12,933 nucleotides of DNA, taken from contig CAYRNC010000047.1 in the NCBI GenBank assembly GCA_964425645.1, forward strand, positions 1-12,933, read 5' to 3'. Below are positions 1 to 6,380 of this stretch, piece after piece (the stretch's first letter is position 1; every line of letters starts with the position of its first letter). Source of the DNA: CAYRNC01 sp964425645. Its GTDB lineage: Bacteria > Bacillota > Clostridia > Peptostreptococcales > Anaerovoracaceae. The translations under genes and the position numbers were made by a program. A model generated the notes under the pieces. That model did not search any database. It was not told the DNA's origin and saw only the letters and a program-made list of their open reading frames with translations.

Positions 1-20
1 CTAAAAGGCCTTCTTTTTTT
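1..20 (+). terminator. 3' half of an intrinsic terminator of an off-window gene
   Basis: The window opens with a short A-rich stretch (2-6), then GGCCTTC (7-13) and seven T residues (14-20). This is what the loop, right arm and U-tract of a rho-independent terminator reading on the plus strand would look like. The left arm (expected GAAGGCC, ending at base 1) lies outside the window and cannot be seen. If correct, a plus-strand gene ends just left of the window and converges on the tRNA-Leu gene. Confidence 0.4.
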
Positions 21-21
21 G

Positions 22-39
22 TTTTAAGCTCGCTTAAAA
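22..39. repeat. Perfect 18-bp palindrome between T and A tracts
   Basis: TTTTAAGC (22-29) and GCTTAAAA (32-39) are perfect inverted copies separated by two bases. A T-run lies on the left (14-20) and an A-run on the right (36-42). The AT-rich stem with a two-base loop would be a weak RNA hairpin. It sits between two converging terminators and may add to termination in either direction. Confidence 0.35.
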
Positions 40-74
40 AAATAAAAACGCTGAAATTTCAATGTCTCAGCGTT
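36..74 (-). terminator. Rho-independent terminator after tRNA-Leu
   Basis: On the minus strand, AACGCTGA (74-67) pairs with TCAGCGTT (54-47) around a 12-base loop. It is followed at once by a T-rich tail (46-36, TTTATTTTTTT). This is a standard intrinsic terminator, 27 bases downstream of the CCA end of the tRNA gene, and it would end the tRNA transcript and any readthrough from the upstream protein operon. Confidence 0.8.
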
Positions 75-100
75 CACTTTTGCCCTTTTCGGACACTTTG

Positions 101-183
101 TGGTGCGGTTGAAGGGACTTGAACCCTTACCCTCGCGGACACGGCCCTCAACCGTGCGCGTCTGCCGATTCCGCCACAACCGC
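101..183 (-). tRNA. tRNA-Leu (anticodon GAG), CCA encoded
   Basis: The reverse strand folds into a class II tRNA. It has a perfect 7-bp acceptor stem (GCGGTTG with CAACCGC), a D arm containing AATCGGCAGAC, an anticodon stem CACGG/CCGTG with loop TTGAGGG giving anticodon GAG, a short variable arm (TCC-GCGA-GGG), and a T arm GGG-TTCAAGT-CCC. The discriminator base is A, as expected for leucine, and CCA is encoded at 103-101. It would decode CUC and CUU codons. It has its own promoter upstream and a terminator downstream, so it can be expressed apart from the protein operon. Confidence 0.96.
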
Positions 184-212
184 ATAATTATATTATTTTC
201 GCCACGTGTTTT

Positions 213-241
213 ATAATATCTTTTCTCCTGTATTTTGTCAA
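213..241 (-). promoter_or_regulatory. Sigma-A promoter of tRNA-Leu
   Basis: Reading on the minus strand, a perfect -35 box TTGACA (241-236) is followed by a 17-base spacer and a -10 box TATTAT (218-213), one mismatch from consensus. The expected start point is near 206, about 23 bases before the mature tRNA 5' end. The promoter begins 10 bases after the stop codon of the upstream lipoprotein gene. Confidence 0.88.
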
Positions 242-250
242 GGAGCATTT

Positions 251-1819
251 CTAGTCTTTTTCTTCAATTTCATAATGAAGACTTAGATTTTCACAGCCCC
301 TATATATATCGTTAAACTGCGGGTTCGGGGTTCCTTCAACATGATCAGAAATGATTAAGCCGTAGGTTTTATGAAGAATACAGAAATAAGGTATTTCCTC
401 TCCAAGAACTTTTTCAATTGCCCCATAAACCTGACGTTTTTCATTTATATCTATAGGGGATTGCATCTGATCTAACAAAATATCCAAAATAGGATTATCA
501 TATCCTATTGGATTGGAATAAGCGGAATGAAGCAATGGTCTCATATCATATATTTCTTTTATTCGATAACCTCCCATAAATATATCATAATTACCGGTTG
601 CCAAGGATTTATTGTACTGATCCCAGTCAACTGCATTTAATGTCACCGAGATTCCCATTTTCCCCAGTTCTGATCTGACCATAGAAGCAGCATGCTTTCT
701 TGCCTTATCTTCTTCGTTTACCAATAAACTCAGTGACAGGCTGCTATAGCCCGCTTCCTCCAACATCTGTCTACCCTTTTCCGTATCGTGTGATAAAGAT
801 GAAGCTTCAGGGGAAACCCCGAGATAACCGGGATAATATATTGAGGGATTAAGTATTCCGCTGTTCAGATAGCATGTTTCCAAGATTCTTCCCCGATCAA
901 TACCGTAAGAAATAGCGCTGCGTACCTTTTTATCACTTAATGCTTCGTGCTTAAAGTTGAAGCCCAGGATCTCAATTTCATTTGAGGGAAATGATATGAT
1001 TTTAACATCATTATTATTAATCATTGTTTCCCGGTCTGTATCCTTTAAAAAGGACATATCTATTTCATGTATTCCAAAAAGGCTGACGGCCTCGATTTTT
1101 CCGGGAACAAATTTAATGACTATAGTGTTAGAGGGAATGTTACCTCTATAATTGGGGTTGCCTTTTAATTGAATTTCTATTGTTCCTTTCATAGACTCAA
1201 CCATATACGGACCCGTTCCGATCGGAAAGAAATCTTTTGTTATGTTTTGAACATCTTTAGGCCTTTTCTCTGTTGCCGCAGGGATTATCGGAAAGACCAG
1301 GTTCTCGATGGCTACATTTTTTGCCTTGGCATAGGTGATTTTTAAGGTATTATCATCTATTATTTTAACTCCCTTGATGTTCTCAACGTAAGAATCATAA
1401 AGTGATTTACCCGTATTTAAAACACTTAAATATGCCTCAATGCTGAATTTAACATCAGAGGCAGTGAAAGGGGTACCATCCTGCCAAAGCACTTTACGTT
1501 TCAATTTAATTGTAATTGAGCTGCCATCTTCATCGTAGCTGTATTCCCTGGCTAGTACAGGACGAGGTTCAAGGTTCTCGTTCAGTTCGAACAAACCTTG
1601 ATATATCAGCTTGTTGATAAAATAGGAATCTTCATCCTTTGATACCACGGGATTTAATGTTCTGATTCTTTCCATCGGCAAGGATATTACATCAGAAGTA
1701 ACAATCTTTGTTTTGTCGGAATCAATATTGCCAAGAAGACCCGAGCCCGTTTTGCAGCTGCAGCAAATTATAATCAGAAAAGAACAAAGAAGCAACCCGA
1801 AGATTCGTCCGTATTTCAT
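251..1819 (-). CDS. ABC transporter substrate-binding lipoprotein, OppA/DppA type (SBP family 5)
   Basis: A 522-residue extracytoplasmic solute-binding protein of the family that binds peptides or nickel for Opp/Dpp ABC transporters. The N-terminus has a basic start, a hydrophobic stretch at about residues 6-20 and cysteines at 19, 20 and 22, so it is almost certainly a lipoprotein. Cys22, preceded by Ser21, is the likeliest lipidated residue, although the lipobox is unusually cysteine-rich. Family hallmarks are RIRTLNPV near residue 52, KRKVLWQDGTPFTASDVKFS near 110-125 and GTGPYMVES near 200. Length is typical. The ATG overlaps the coaE stop as ATGA, which suggests translational coupling. 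No permease or ATPase gene is next to it, so the cognate transporter and ligand are unknown. It could serve a transporter encoded elsewhere or act as a sensor. The family call is firm; peptide as the ligand is inference. Confidence 0.9.
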   Translation of the reverse strand: MKYGRIFGLLLCSFLIIICCSCKTGSGLLGNIDSDKTKIVTSDVISLPMERIRTLNPVVSKDEDSYFINKLIYQGLFELNENLEPRPVLAREYSYDEDGSSITIKLKRKVLWQDGTPFTASDVKFSIEAYLSVLNTGKSLYDSYVENIKGVKIIDDNTLKITYAKAKNVAIENLVFPIIPAATEKRPKDVQNITKDFFPIGTGPYMVESMKGTIEIQLKGNPNYRGNIPSNTIVIKFVPGKIEAVSLFGIHEIDMSFLKDTDRETMINNNDVKIISFPSNEIEILGFNFKHEALSDKKVRSAISYGIDRGRILETCYLNSGILNPSIYYPGYLGVSPEASSLSHDTEKGRQMLEEAGYSSLSLSLLVNEEDKARKHAASMVRSELGKMGISVTLNAVDWDQYNKSLATGNYDIFMGGYRIKEIYDMRPLLHSAYSNPIGYDNPILDILLDQMQSPIDINEKRQVYGAIEKVLGEEIPYFCILHKTYGLIISDHVEGTPNPQFNDIYRGCENLSLHYEIEEKD

Positions 1820-2415
1820 GGTAGTATTTTCCCTGATAAAATATTGAGAAACGAATCAATTTGTGCATAGAGCTTTGTTTTACTCCCGGAGTTATCCAGA
1901 ACGATGTCCGCCCTCTTATTGCGTTCTGTATCGTTTAGCTGGTTCATTATTCTGTTTTCAATTTCCTTTCTGCTTAGACCGTCTCTTTTCATAACCCGTT
2001 CAATTCGGGTTTCAATATCTGCATCTACCGCAATCACCCTGTCCATATAGTCATCCCATCCGGCTTCAAATATAAGGGGGGCATCAACGAATAGAATGTC
2101 ATCTTTCGGGTAATTCAGGCTCTGTTGCTTAATTACATCAAATATTTTGGTATGCATTATTCTTTCCAAGGTTCTTTTCTTTGCAGAATCTGTAAATACC
2201 GACCCAGCGAGTTTCCTTCGATATCATGTCTTATCGGGATTCATAATATTTGAGCCGAAAACGCTTTCTACTTCCTTTAATGTCGGTGTATTCGGCTTTA
2301 AAAGTTCTTTTCCTATCATATCTGCATCCAGCACTTGATATCCCTTCGAAATGAGATATTCTGAAACTGTTGACTTACCGGATCCTATACCGCCGGTTAT
2401 TCCTATCAGCCCCAT
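1816..2415 (-). pseudogene. coaE: Dephospho-CoA kinase, interrupted by an in-frame TGA at codon 64
   Basis: Without one stop codon (TGA at 2226-2224) this is a complete coaE frame of 199 residues, the normal family length. The enzyme phosphorylates dephospho-CoA with ATP in the last step of CoA synthesis. Residues 1-63 carry the P-loop GITGGIGSGKST and VLDADMIGKELL. After the TGA the same frame continues with YRRKLAGSVFTD, FVDAPLIFEAG (the DxPLLFE motif) and a C-terminal RADIVLDNSG. No frameshift is involved. From recall of the Bacillus protein, the TGA lies where Ile or Leu is usual, just before the RKKL segment, so one base change (for example TTA to TGA) would explain it. The ribosome site AGGAGG sits 8 bases after the polA stop. 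The cause may be a real nonsense mutation, an assembly error or readthrough. Function is certain for the intact gene; its present activity is not. Confidence 0.88.
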
Positions 2416-2423
2416 AAATCCTC

Positions 2424-5105
2424 CTAATTCAATTCATACCAGTTGCTTCCACTGTTTAGATCAACGGTTAAAGCTACCCTAAGTTTTACGGCGCTAGTCA
2501 TATTCCTTTCAAGAAGTTCTTTAACTTGTTCCAATTCGCTTTTATGTGTTTCTATTATCAGTTCATCGTGAATCTGAAGAATTAGCCCTGATTTCAATTC
2601 TTTTTCCTCCAGTTCTTCGTGACATAGAATCATAGCCATTTTAATAATATCCGCGGCACTTCCCTGGATTGGACTGTTCATGGCAAGACGCTCACCGGCC
2701 TGCCGAACCATATAGTTTGATGCATTTATTTCATGTATATTCCTTTTTCGATTCATTATAGTAGTGACATAGCCATGCTGCTTCGCATGATTTATTTGTT
2801 CGTCAAGAAAAAGTTTGACCATTCTGTGCTTTTCAAAATATTCACGAATGTAGTTCTCGGCTTGCTTTCTCGTAATATGCAGTTCGGTGGAAAGGCCAAA
2901 ACTGCTCATTCCATAAATTACACCAAAATTAACGGCTTTAGCGCTGCTTCTCAGCTGAGGTGTGACAAGATTCTCCGGCACTTCAAAAACCCTGCTGGCA
3001 GTTGTCTTATGAATGTCACGGCCCCGGTTGAAAGCCTCTGTAAGCGATGGATCCAAAGACATATGAGCAAGAATCCTCAATTCTATCTGAGAATAGTCCG
3101 CCCCGAGAAGAACGTAATCATCACTTTGGGGAATAAACGCTTTTCTCAGGTTCCTTCCGATTTCTTCGCGGACAGGAATGTTTTGAAGGTTTGGCTCGGT
3201 ACAACTTATGCGGCCGGTTGATGTTACCGTTTGCCTAAAATGAGCATGTATGCGTTCATCCATATGTATAAGAGGAAGCAGGCCATCCACATAGGTTCCT
3301 TTAAGTTTGGAAATTGTACGGTATTCTAATATTAAATCTATTATTTCATGATGTTCTTTCAGATTTTCCAAAACCTCAGCATTAGTAGAATATCCTGTTT
3401 TCGTTTTTTTACCGACCGGAAGTGCAAGTTTTTCAAATAGAACTTCGCCCAGCTGTTTAGGTGAATTAATGTTAAATTCGCAGCCTGCCAATTCGTATAT
3501 TTTTTGTGTCAACAGTCCAAGTTGAATTGACAGTGACTTGTCAGCACTTTCCAGCTCCTGTCTATCAATTGCAAAGCCTCGGGCCTCCATGGATGCTAAA
3601 ACCGGTATAAGCGGAAGCTCTATATCTTCAAATACCGAAATCAGGCCCTCGGACTTAAGCCTGCTATTTATTACCGGGCGGAGCATTTCCGCTGCTTCGC
3701 ACCAACTGGCGCCGTATTCGTCGTAACGTATTTTTATACCGTCAAAGATTCCCAGCTGCCCATTGTTAGTCGAATAAGCTTCTAAACTTTCAAAATCTTT
3801 GTGGAAGTACTCCAATAAAAGGGGTTTTATGTCATAGCTACTGCGTTCCGGTTGAATCAAATATTGAGCAATTGCACTGTCAAATGAGACTTTTGGTAGT
3901 TTTTTTTGACCCATGCTTCTTAGCACATAATAATCCTGTTGTATATTATGACCGTATATTGTGGTTTTTGTATCGTAAAAAAACTGCATAAGTGATTTAA
4001 TCGCGTCGATTAAACTGCCATCAATGTAACAGTGGCAATTTTTTGTCATGAAGGCTGCGCCGAAAATTTCGGGCATGTTTTTGTGGTTGTTATCGCTTAT
4101 AATTTTCATGCAGACGTCCCTGCTATCTTTGAAAATTTCTTTAAGGTCGTCAGCATTTTCTTTTTCACCGATATACTTTTTTTGTCTGCTAATTGTCGGA
4201 TGCATCTCAGGTACAGGGCTAACTGTTTGGGCGAGTTTCATTTTTCTTAAGAAGCTATTGAATTCCAATCTTTTGTATAAGTCGATAAGCTTCTTATAAT
4301 CGGGTTCTTCAACAGCAAAATCATTAAAATCAGTTTCAATGGGTACATCGGTCTGAATTGTGGCAAGACGCCTGCTCATTAAAGCCAGCGTAGTATTATC
4401 TGTGATTTTCTGCCTTAATTTTTTTGAAACAATACTGTCTGCATTTGCTATTAAATTCTCTATGCTTCCAAATTCATGAATGAGTTTTCCGGCGGTTACT
4501 TCACCCACTCCCGGTATTCCCGGAATATTATCCGAAGGATCACCCATTAAACCTTTGTAGTCTATGAACTGATCCGGGGTAAAGCCGTATTTTTCTATGA
4601 TGGTTTCAAGATCGTAAAGTTCAAATTCAGAAATACCCTTTTTTGTTATAAGTATCTTTGTCGTCTCTGAAGCCAGTTGCAATGCATCCTTGTCACCTGT
4701 AATTATTAAAATATTGAAATCTGAAGCTTCACCTCTTTTTGCTACGGTACCCAATATGTCATCAGCCTCAAAACCATCAATTTCAAGTATTTTAATATGC
4801 ATAGCCTCCAGTATTTCTTTTAAGACAGGCAGCTGCATCGCCAATTCCTCGGGCATGCCTTTTCGATCCGCCTTATATTCCTTGTATTCAATGTGACGAA
4901 AGGTGGGACCCTTCATGTCAAAAGCGACAACTATATGGGATGGATCGTGTTCTTTTACTATTTTTTGAAGCATATTAAGAAAACCGTACACTGCATGGGT
5001 GTACAGTCCGTCTTTTGTTATCATGGGCTGCCTGATTGCATAATATGCCCTGTTAATCAGACTGTTTCCATCGATTATTACAAGACGTTTATTCTTCCAG
5101 CTCAT
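2424..5105 (-). CDS. polA: DNA polymerase I
   Basis: An 893-residue family A DNA polymerase used in Okazaki fragment processing and repair. The N-terminal 5' nuclease (about 1-290) has DGNSLINRAYYAI, GFEADD, ITGDKDALQLAS and GDPSDNIPGIPGVG. The middle 3'-5' exonuclease-like domain (about 310-490) lacks recognisable acidic Exo I and Exo III residues; only an Exo II-like GHNIQQD remains, so proofreading is probably lost, as in Bacillus enzymes. The polymerase domain has motif A DYSQIELRILAH (from residue 670), motif B RSSAKAVNFGVIYG and motif C QIHDE (from about 844). I chose the ATG at 5105 because GGAGGAG (5118-5112) lies 6 bases upstream; an ATG at 5120 would contain that ribosome site within its own coding region. 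The start overlaps the end of the upstream anti-sigma gene by 17 bases, and coaE follows after 8 bases. Confidence 0.97.
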   Translation of the reverse strand: MSWKNKRLVIIDGNSLINRAYYAIRQPMITKDGLYTHAVYGFLNMLQKIVKEHDPSHIVVAFDMKGPTFRHIEYKEYKADRKGMPEELAMQLPVLKEILEAMHIKILEIDGFEADDILGTVAKRGEASDFNILIITGDKDALQLASETTKILITKKGISEFELYDLETIIEKYGFTPDQFIDYKGLMGDPSDNIPGIPGVGEVTAGKLIHEFGSIENLIANADSIVSKKLRQKITDNTTLALMSRRLATIQTDVPIETDFNDFAVEEPDYKKLIDLYKRLEFNSFLRKMKLAQTVSPVPEMHPTISRQKKYIGEKENADDLKEIFKDSRDVCMKIISDNNHKNMPEIFGAAFMTKNCHCYIDGSLIDAIKSLMQFFYDTKTTIYGHNIQQDYYVLRSMGQKKLPKVSFDSAIAQYLIQPERSSYDIKPLLLEYFHKDFESLEAYSTNNGQLGIFDGIKIRYDEYGASWCEAAEMLRPVINSRLKSEGLISVFEDIELPLIPVLASMEARGFAIDRQELESADKSLSIQLGLLTQKIYELAGCEFNINSPKQLGEVLFEKLALPVGKKTKTGYSTNAEVLENLKEHHEIIDLILEYRTISKLKGTYVDGLLPLIHMDERIHAHFRQTVTSTGRISCTEPNLQNIPVREEIGRNLRKAFIPQSDDYVLLGADYSQIELRILAHMSLDPSLTEAFNRGRDIHKTTASRVFEVPENLVTPQLRSSAKAVNFGVIYGMSSFGLSTELHITRKQAENYIREYFEKHRMVKLFLDEQINHAKQHGYVTTIMNRKRNIHEINASNYMVRQAGERLAMNSPIQGSAADIIKMAMILCHEELEEKELKSGLILQIHDELIIETHKSELEQVKELLERNMTSAVKLRVALTVDLNSGSNWYELN

Positions 5106-5697
5106 ATAATTCTCCTCCATCTTCTATGAGGTTAATGATCTTGTTTACTGGTTTCCCTTCTTTATCGGCTAGAATTAAAATCTTAAAATGGATTTGCCCG
5201 GAGTTTTTATCCTCATTTTGAGATATGATATGAAATTCCGGATCGTGGAGATAAGATTTTATCTTCTTTTCATAGTCGTAAGAGGCACCGGATTCACATA
5301 TTGCAGCGTTTCGAAAATCGTTATCGTCATCTTTAGCCTTTGTACCCGCTCTTTGTAATTTTGATGAAGAAAAATCGTATATATCTGCACTCACATCTGT
5401 ATTGTAGCTTTCCGCTGTGCCTGTATTATATAAATCATCGCTGCCTGCAGGATCATTATACATGCTATAAAGCAAAATGCCAACCATAACGCATGCCGCT
5501 AAAGGAAATACTAAAGTAAGCCGTTTCTTCTTACCGCTTGGATTGATTTTTACCTTGGCTCGGGATTTTTCAATCTCCAATTTATGCCTCAGGTCCTCAT
5601 TGAAACCGAAAGGAAGTTCCTTTTCAGGCACATCCTTGAGGATCTCCTTTATCATATCGACATCGTATTCTGTTTTATTTTCCCGATAACATTTCAT
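5089..5697 (-). CDS. Putative anti-sigma factor, single-pass membrane protein
   Basis: A 202-residue protein with an N-terminal cytoplasmic part (1-59, charged, containing LPFGFNEDLRHKL, a pattern seen before the membrane anchor in many Clostridia anti-sigma factors), one membrane segment at about 60-80 following a KKKR stop-transfer cluster, and an outside domain of about 120 residues. The domain from about 85 to 135 is rich in Asp, Ser and Asn and looks flexible. The last 60 residues look folded. No HxxxCxxC zinc anti-sigma motif is present. The role is inferred mainly from position: it starts 27 bases after the ECF sigma factor stop with a good ribosome site (AAGGTGG). By analogy it would hold the sigma factor at the membrane until an envelope signal releases it. 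The protein is not recognised as a named family, so a general membrane protein of unknown function is the alternative. Confidence 0.65.
   Translation of the reverse strand: MKCYRENKTEYDVDMIKEILKDVPEKELPFGFNEDLRHKLEIEKSRAKVKINPSGKKKRLTLVFPLAACVMVGILLYSMYNDPAGSDDLYNTGTAESYNTDVSADIYDFSSSKLQRAGTKAKDDDNDFRNAAICESGASYDYEKKIKSYLHDPEFHIISQNEDKNSGQIHFKILILADKEGKPVNKIINLIEDGGELYELEE
5112..5118 (-). promoter_or_regulatory. Shine-Dalgarno site that sets the polA start
   Basis: GGAGGAG on the minus strand, 6 bases before the ATG at 5105. It lies inside the 3' end of the upstream anti-sigma-like gene. It rules against the longer polA start at 5120. Confidence 0.8.
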
Positions 5698-5710
5698 GGA
5701 TATCCACCTT

Positions 5711-5733
5711 TTCGTCTATATAGATTAGACGAA
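5711..5733 (-). repeat. Hairpin over the sigma factor stop codon
   Basis: TTCGTCTA (5711-5718) and TAGACGAA (5726-5733) form a perfect 8-bp stem around a 7-base loop. The stem covers the TAA stop of the sigma gene (5727-5725) and ends about 7 bases before the ribosome site of the anti-sigma gene. There is no T-tract, so it is not a terminator. It could adjust the ratio of the two proteins or mark an RNA processing site. Confidence 0.5.
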
Positions 5734-6309
5734 TAAAGAATCTTTTTGTTCCGCAACATACTCCTTTAGTCTGCGTCTTGCTCTGTTGATTCTGGATTTT
5801 ACAGTTCCCATAGCGCACCCTAGTATTTCTCCGATTTCTTCATAGGTAAACCCCTGGATGTCTCGAAGGATGATAATAAGCCTTTGGTTTTTCGGCATCC
5901 TGCCTAAACAATTCAGAATCAAATTTGTCGTTTCGCGTTTTTCCAAAACTTCGGATGGGTCAGCATCATCGTCTGGAATTTCAATTACAAATCCGCCATC
6001 ATCTGTATATTGATGTAAGCTGTTTACTTCGGAGCGGCTTTTTTTTCTGAGATAGTCGTTGCACGTATTTACCACGATTCTATAAACCCATGTGTCAAAT
6101 CGACTTTTGCCTTTGAATTTATCCAGATGTAAAAAAATCTTTATCAGGCTTTCTTGTAAAGCATCCCTCGCGTCCTCTTCGTTCTTTAAATAATGGAGAG
6201 CCGTGTTGTAGGCCTTCGTTTTGCATCCTTCTATAAGCAACTCGAAGCTTTTATCATCACCTGATCTCGCATCATTTATCAAACGCATTTCATTCGGATC
6301 AACAGGCAT
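5725..6309 (-). CDS. ECF-type RNA polymerase sigma factor (SigW/RpoE-like)
   Basis: A 194-residue sigma-70 family protein with only regions 2 and 4. Region 2 (about 24-90) includes DARDALQESLIKIFLHLDKF (core binding) and FDTWVYRIVVNTCNDYLRKK (-10 recognition). An acidic linker (about 100-125, with DDDAD) follows. Region 4 (about 130-186) ends in the helix-turn-helix GFTYEEIGEILGCAMGTVKS and a basic tail, for -35 recognition. The ATG at 6309 has an AGGGA site about 13 bases upstream; the next ATG (6288) has no ribosome site. It is first in an apparent operon with its membrane partner, polA and coaE. The upstream promoter looks like a housekeeping sigma-A type, and I see no ECF-type -35 (GGAAC-like) with a CGTC -10, so autoregulation is not supported. 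Confidence 0.94.
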   Translation of the reverse strand: MPVDPNEMRLINDARSGDDKSFELLIEGCKTKAYNTALHYLKNEEDARDALQESLIKIFLHLDKFKGKSRFDTWVYRIVVNTCNDYLRKKSRSEVNSLHQYTDDGGFVIEIPDDDADPSEVLEKRETTNLILNCLGRMPKNQRLIIILRDIQGFTYEEIGEILGCAMGTVKSRINRARRRLKEYVAEQKDSLFV

Positions 6310-6338
6310 TGTTTACTCTTTCCCTGTAAAGAATATTT

Positions 6339-6347
6339 TGGTATACT
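6339..6347 (+). promoter_or_regulatory. Probable extended -10 promoter of the PHP phosphatase gene
   Basis: TGG followed by TATACT (6342-6347) matches an extended -10 element with one mismatch in the hexamer. No good -35 is visible at the usual distance (6319-6324 is TTTCCC), which an extended -10 can tolerate. The predicted start is near 6354, 27 bases before the ATG. It lies immediately beside the -10 of the divergent sigma factor promoter. Confidence 0.45.
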
Positions 6348-6349
6348 TG

Positions 6350-6378
6350 ATTATAACATACAGAAGAAGGAGAGACAA
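6350..6378 (-). promoter_or_regulatory. Extended -10 promoter of the sigma factor operon
   Basis: On the minus strand, TTGTCT (6378-6373) is followed by a 17-base spacer and a perfect TATAAT (6355-6350), preceded by TGT as in an extended -10 element. The predicted start point is near 6343, giving a leader of about 34 bases. The -35 box overlaps the ribosome-site-to-ATG spacer of the divergent PHP gene. Confidence 0.8.
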
Positions 6379-6380
6379 AC

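Noticed and set aside
24..248. Open frame of 74 codons on the minus strand
   Set aside because: It runs through the tRNA-Leu gene and its promoter; the translation is that of a tRNA sequence.
2224..2226. TGA in coaE as a selenocysteine codon or as reassigned Trp
   Set aside because: CoaE is not a selenoprotein family, the position is normally a hydrophobic Ile/Leu, and TGA ends panB and coaE at the right lengths in this same window.
2733..3221. Plus-strand open frame of 162 codons
   Set aside because: It is antisense to the polymerase domain of polA, which has all catalytic motifs on the other strand.
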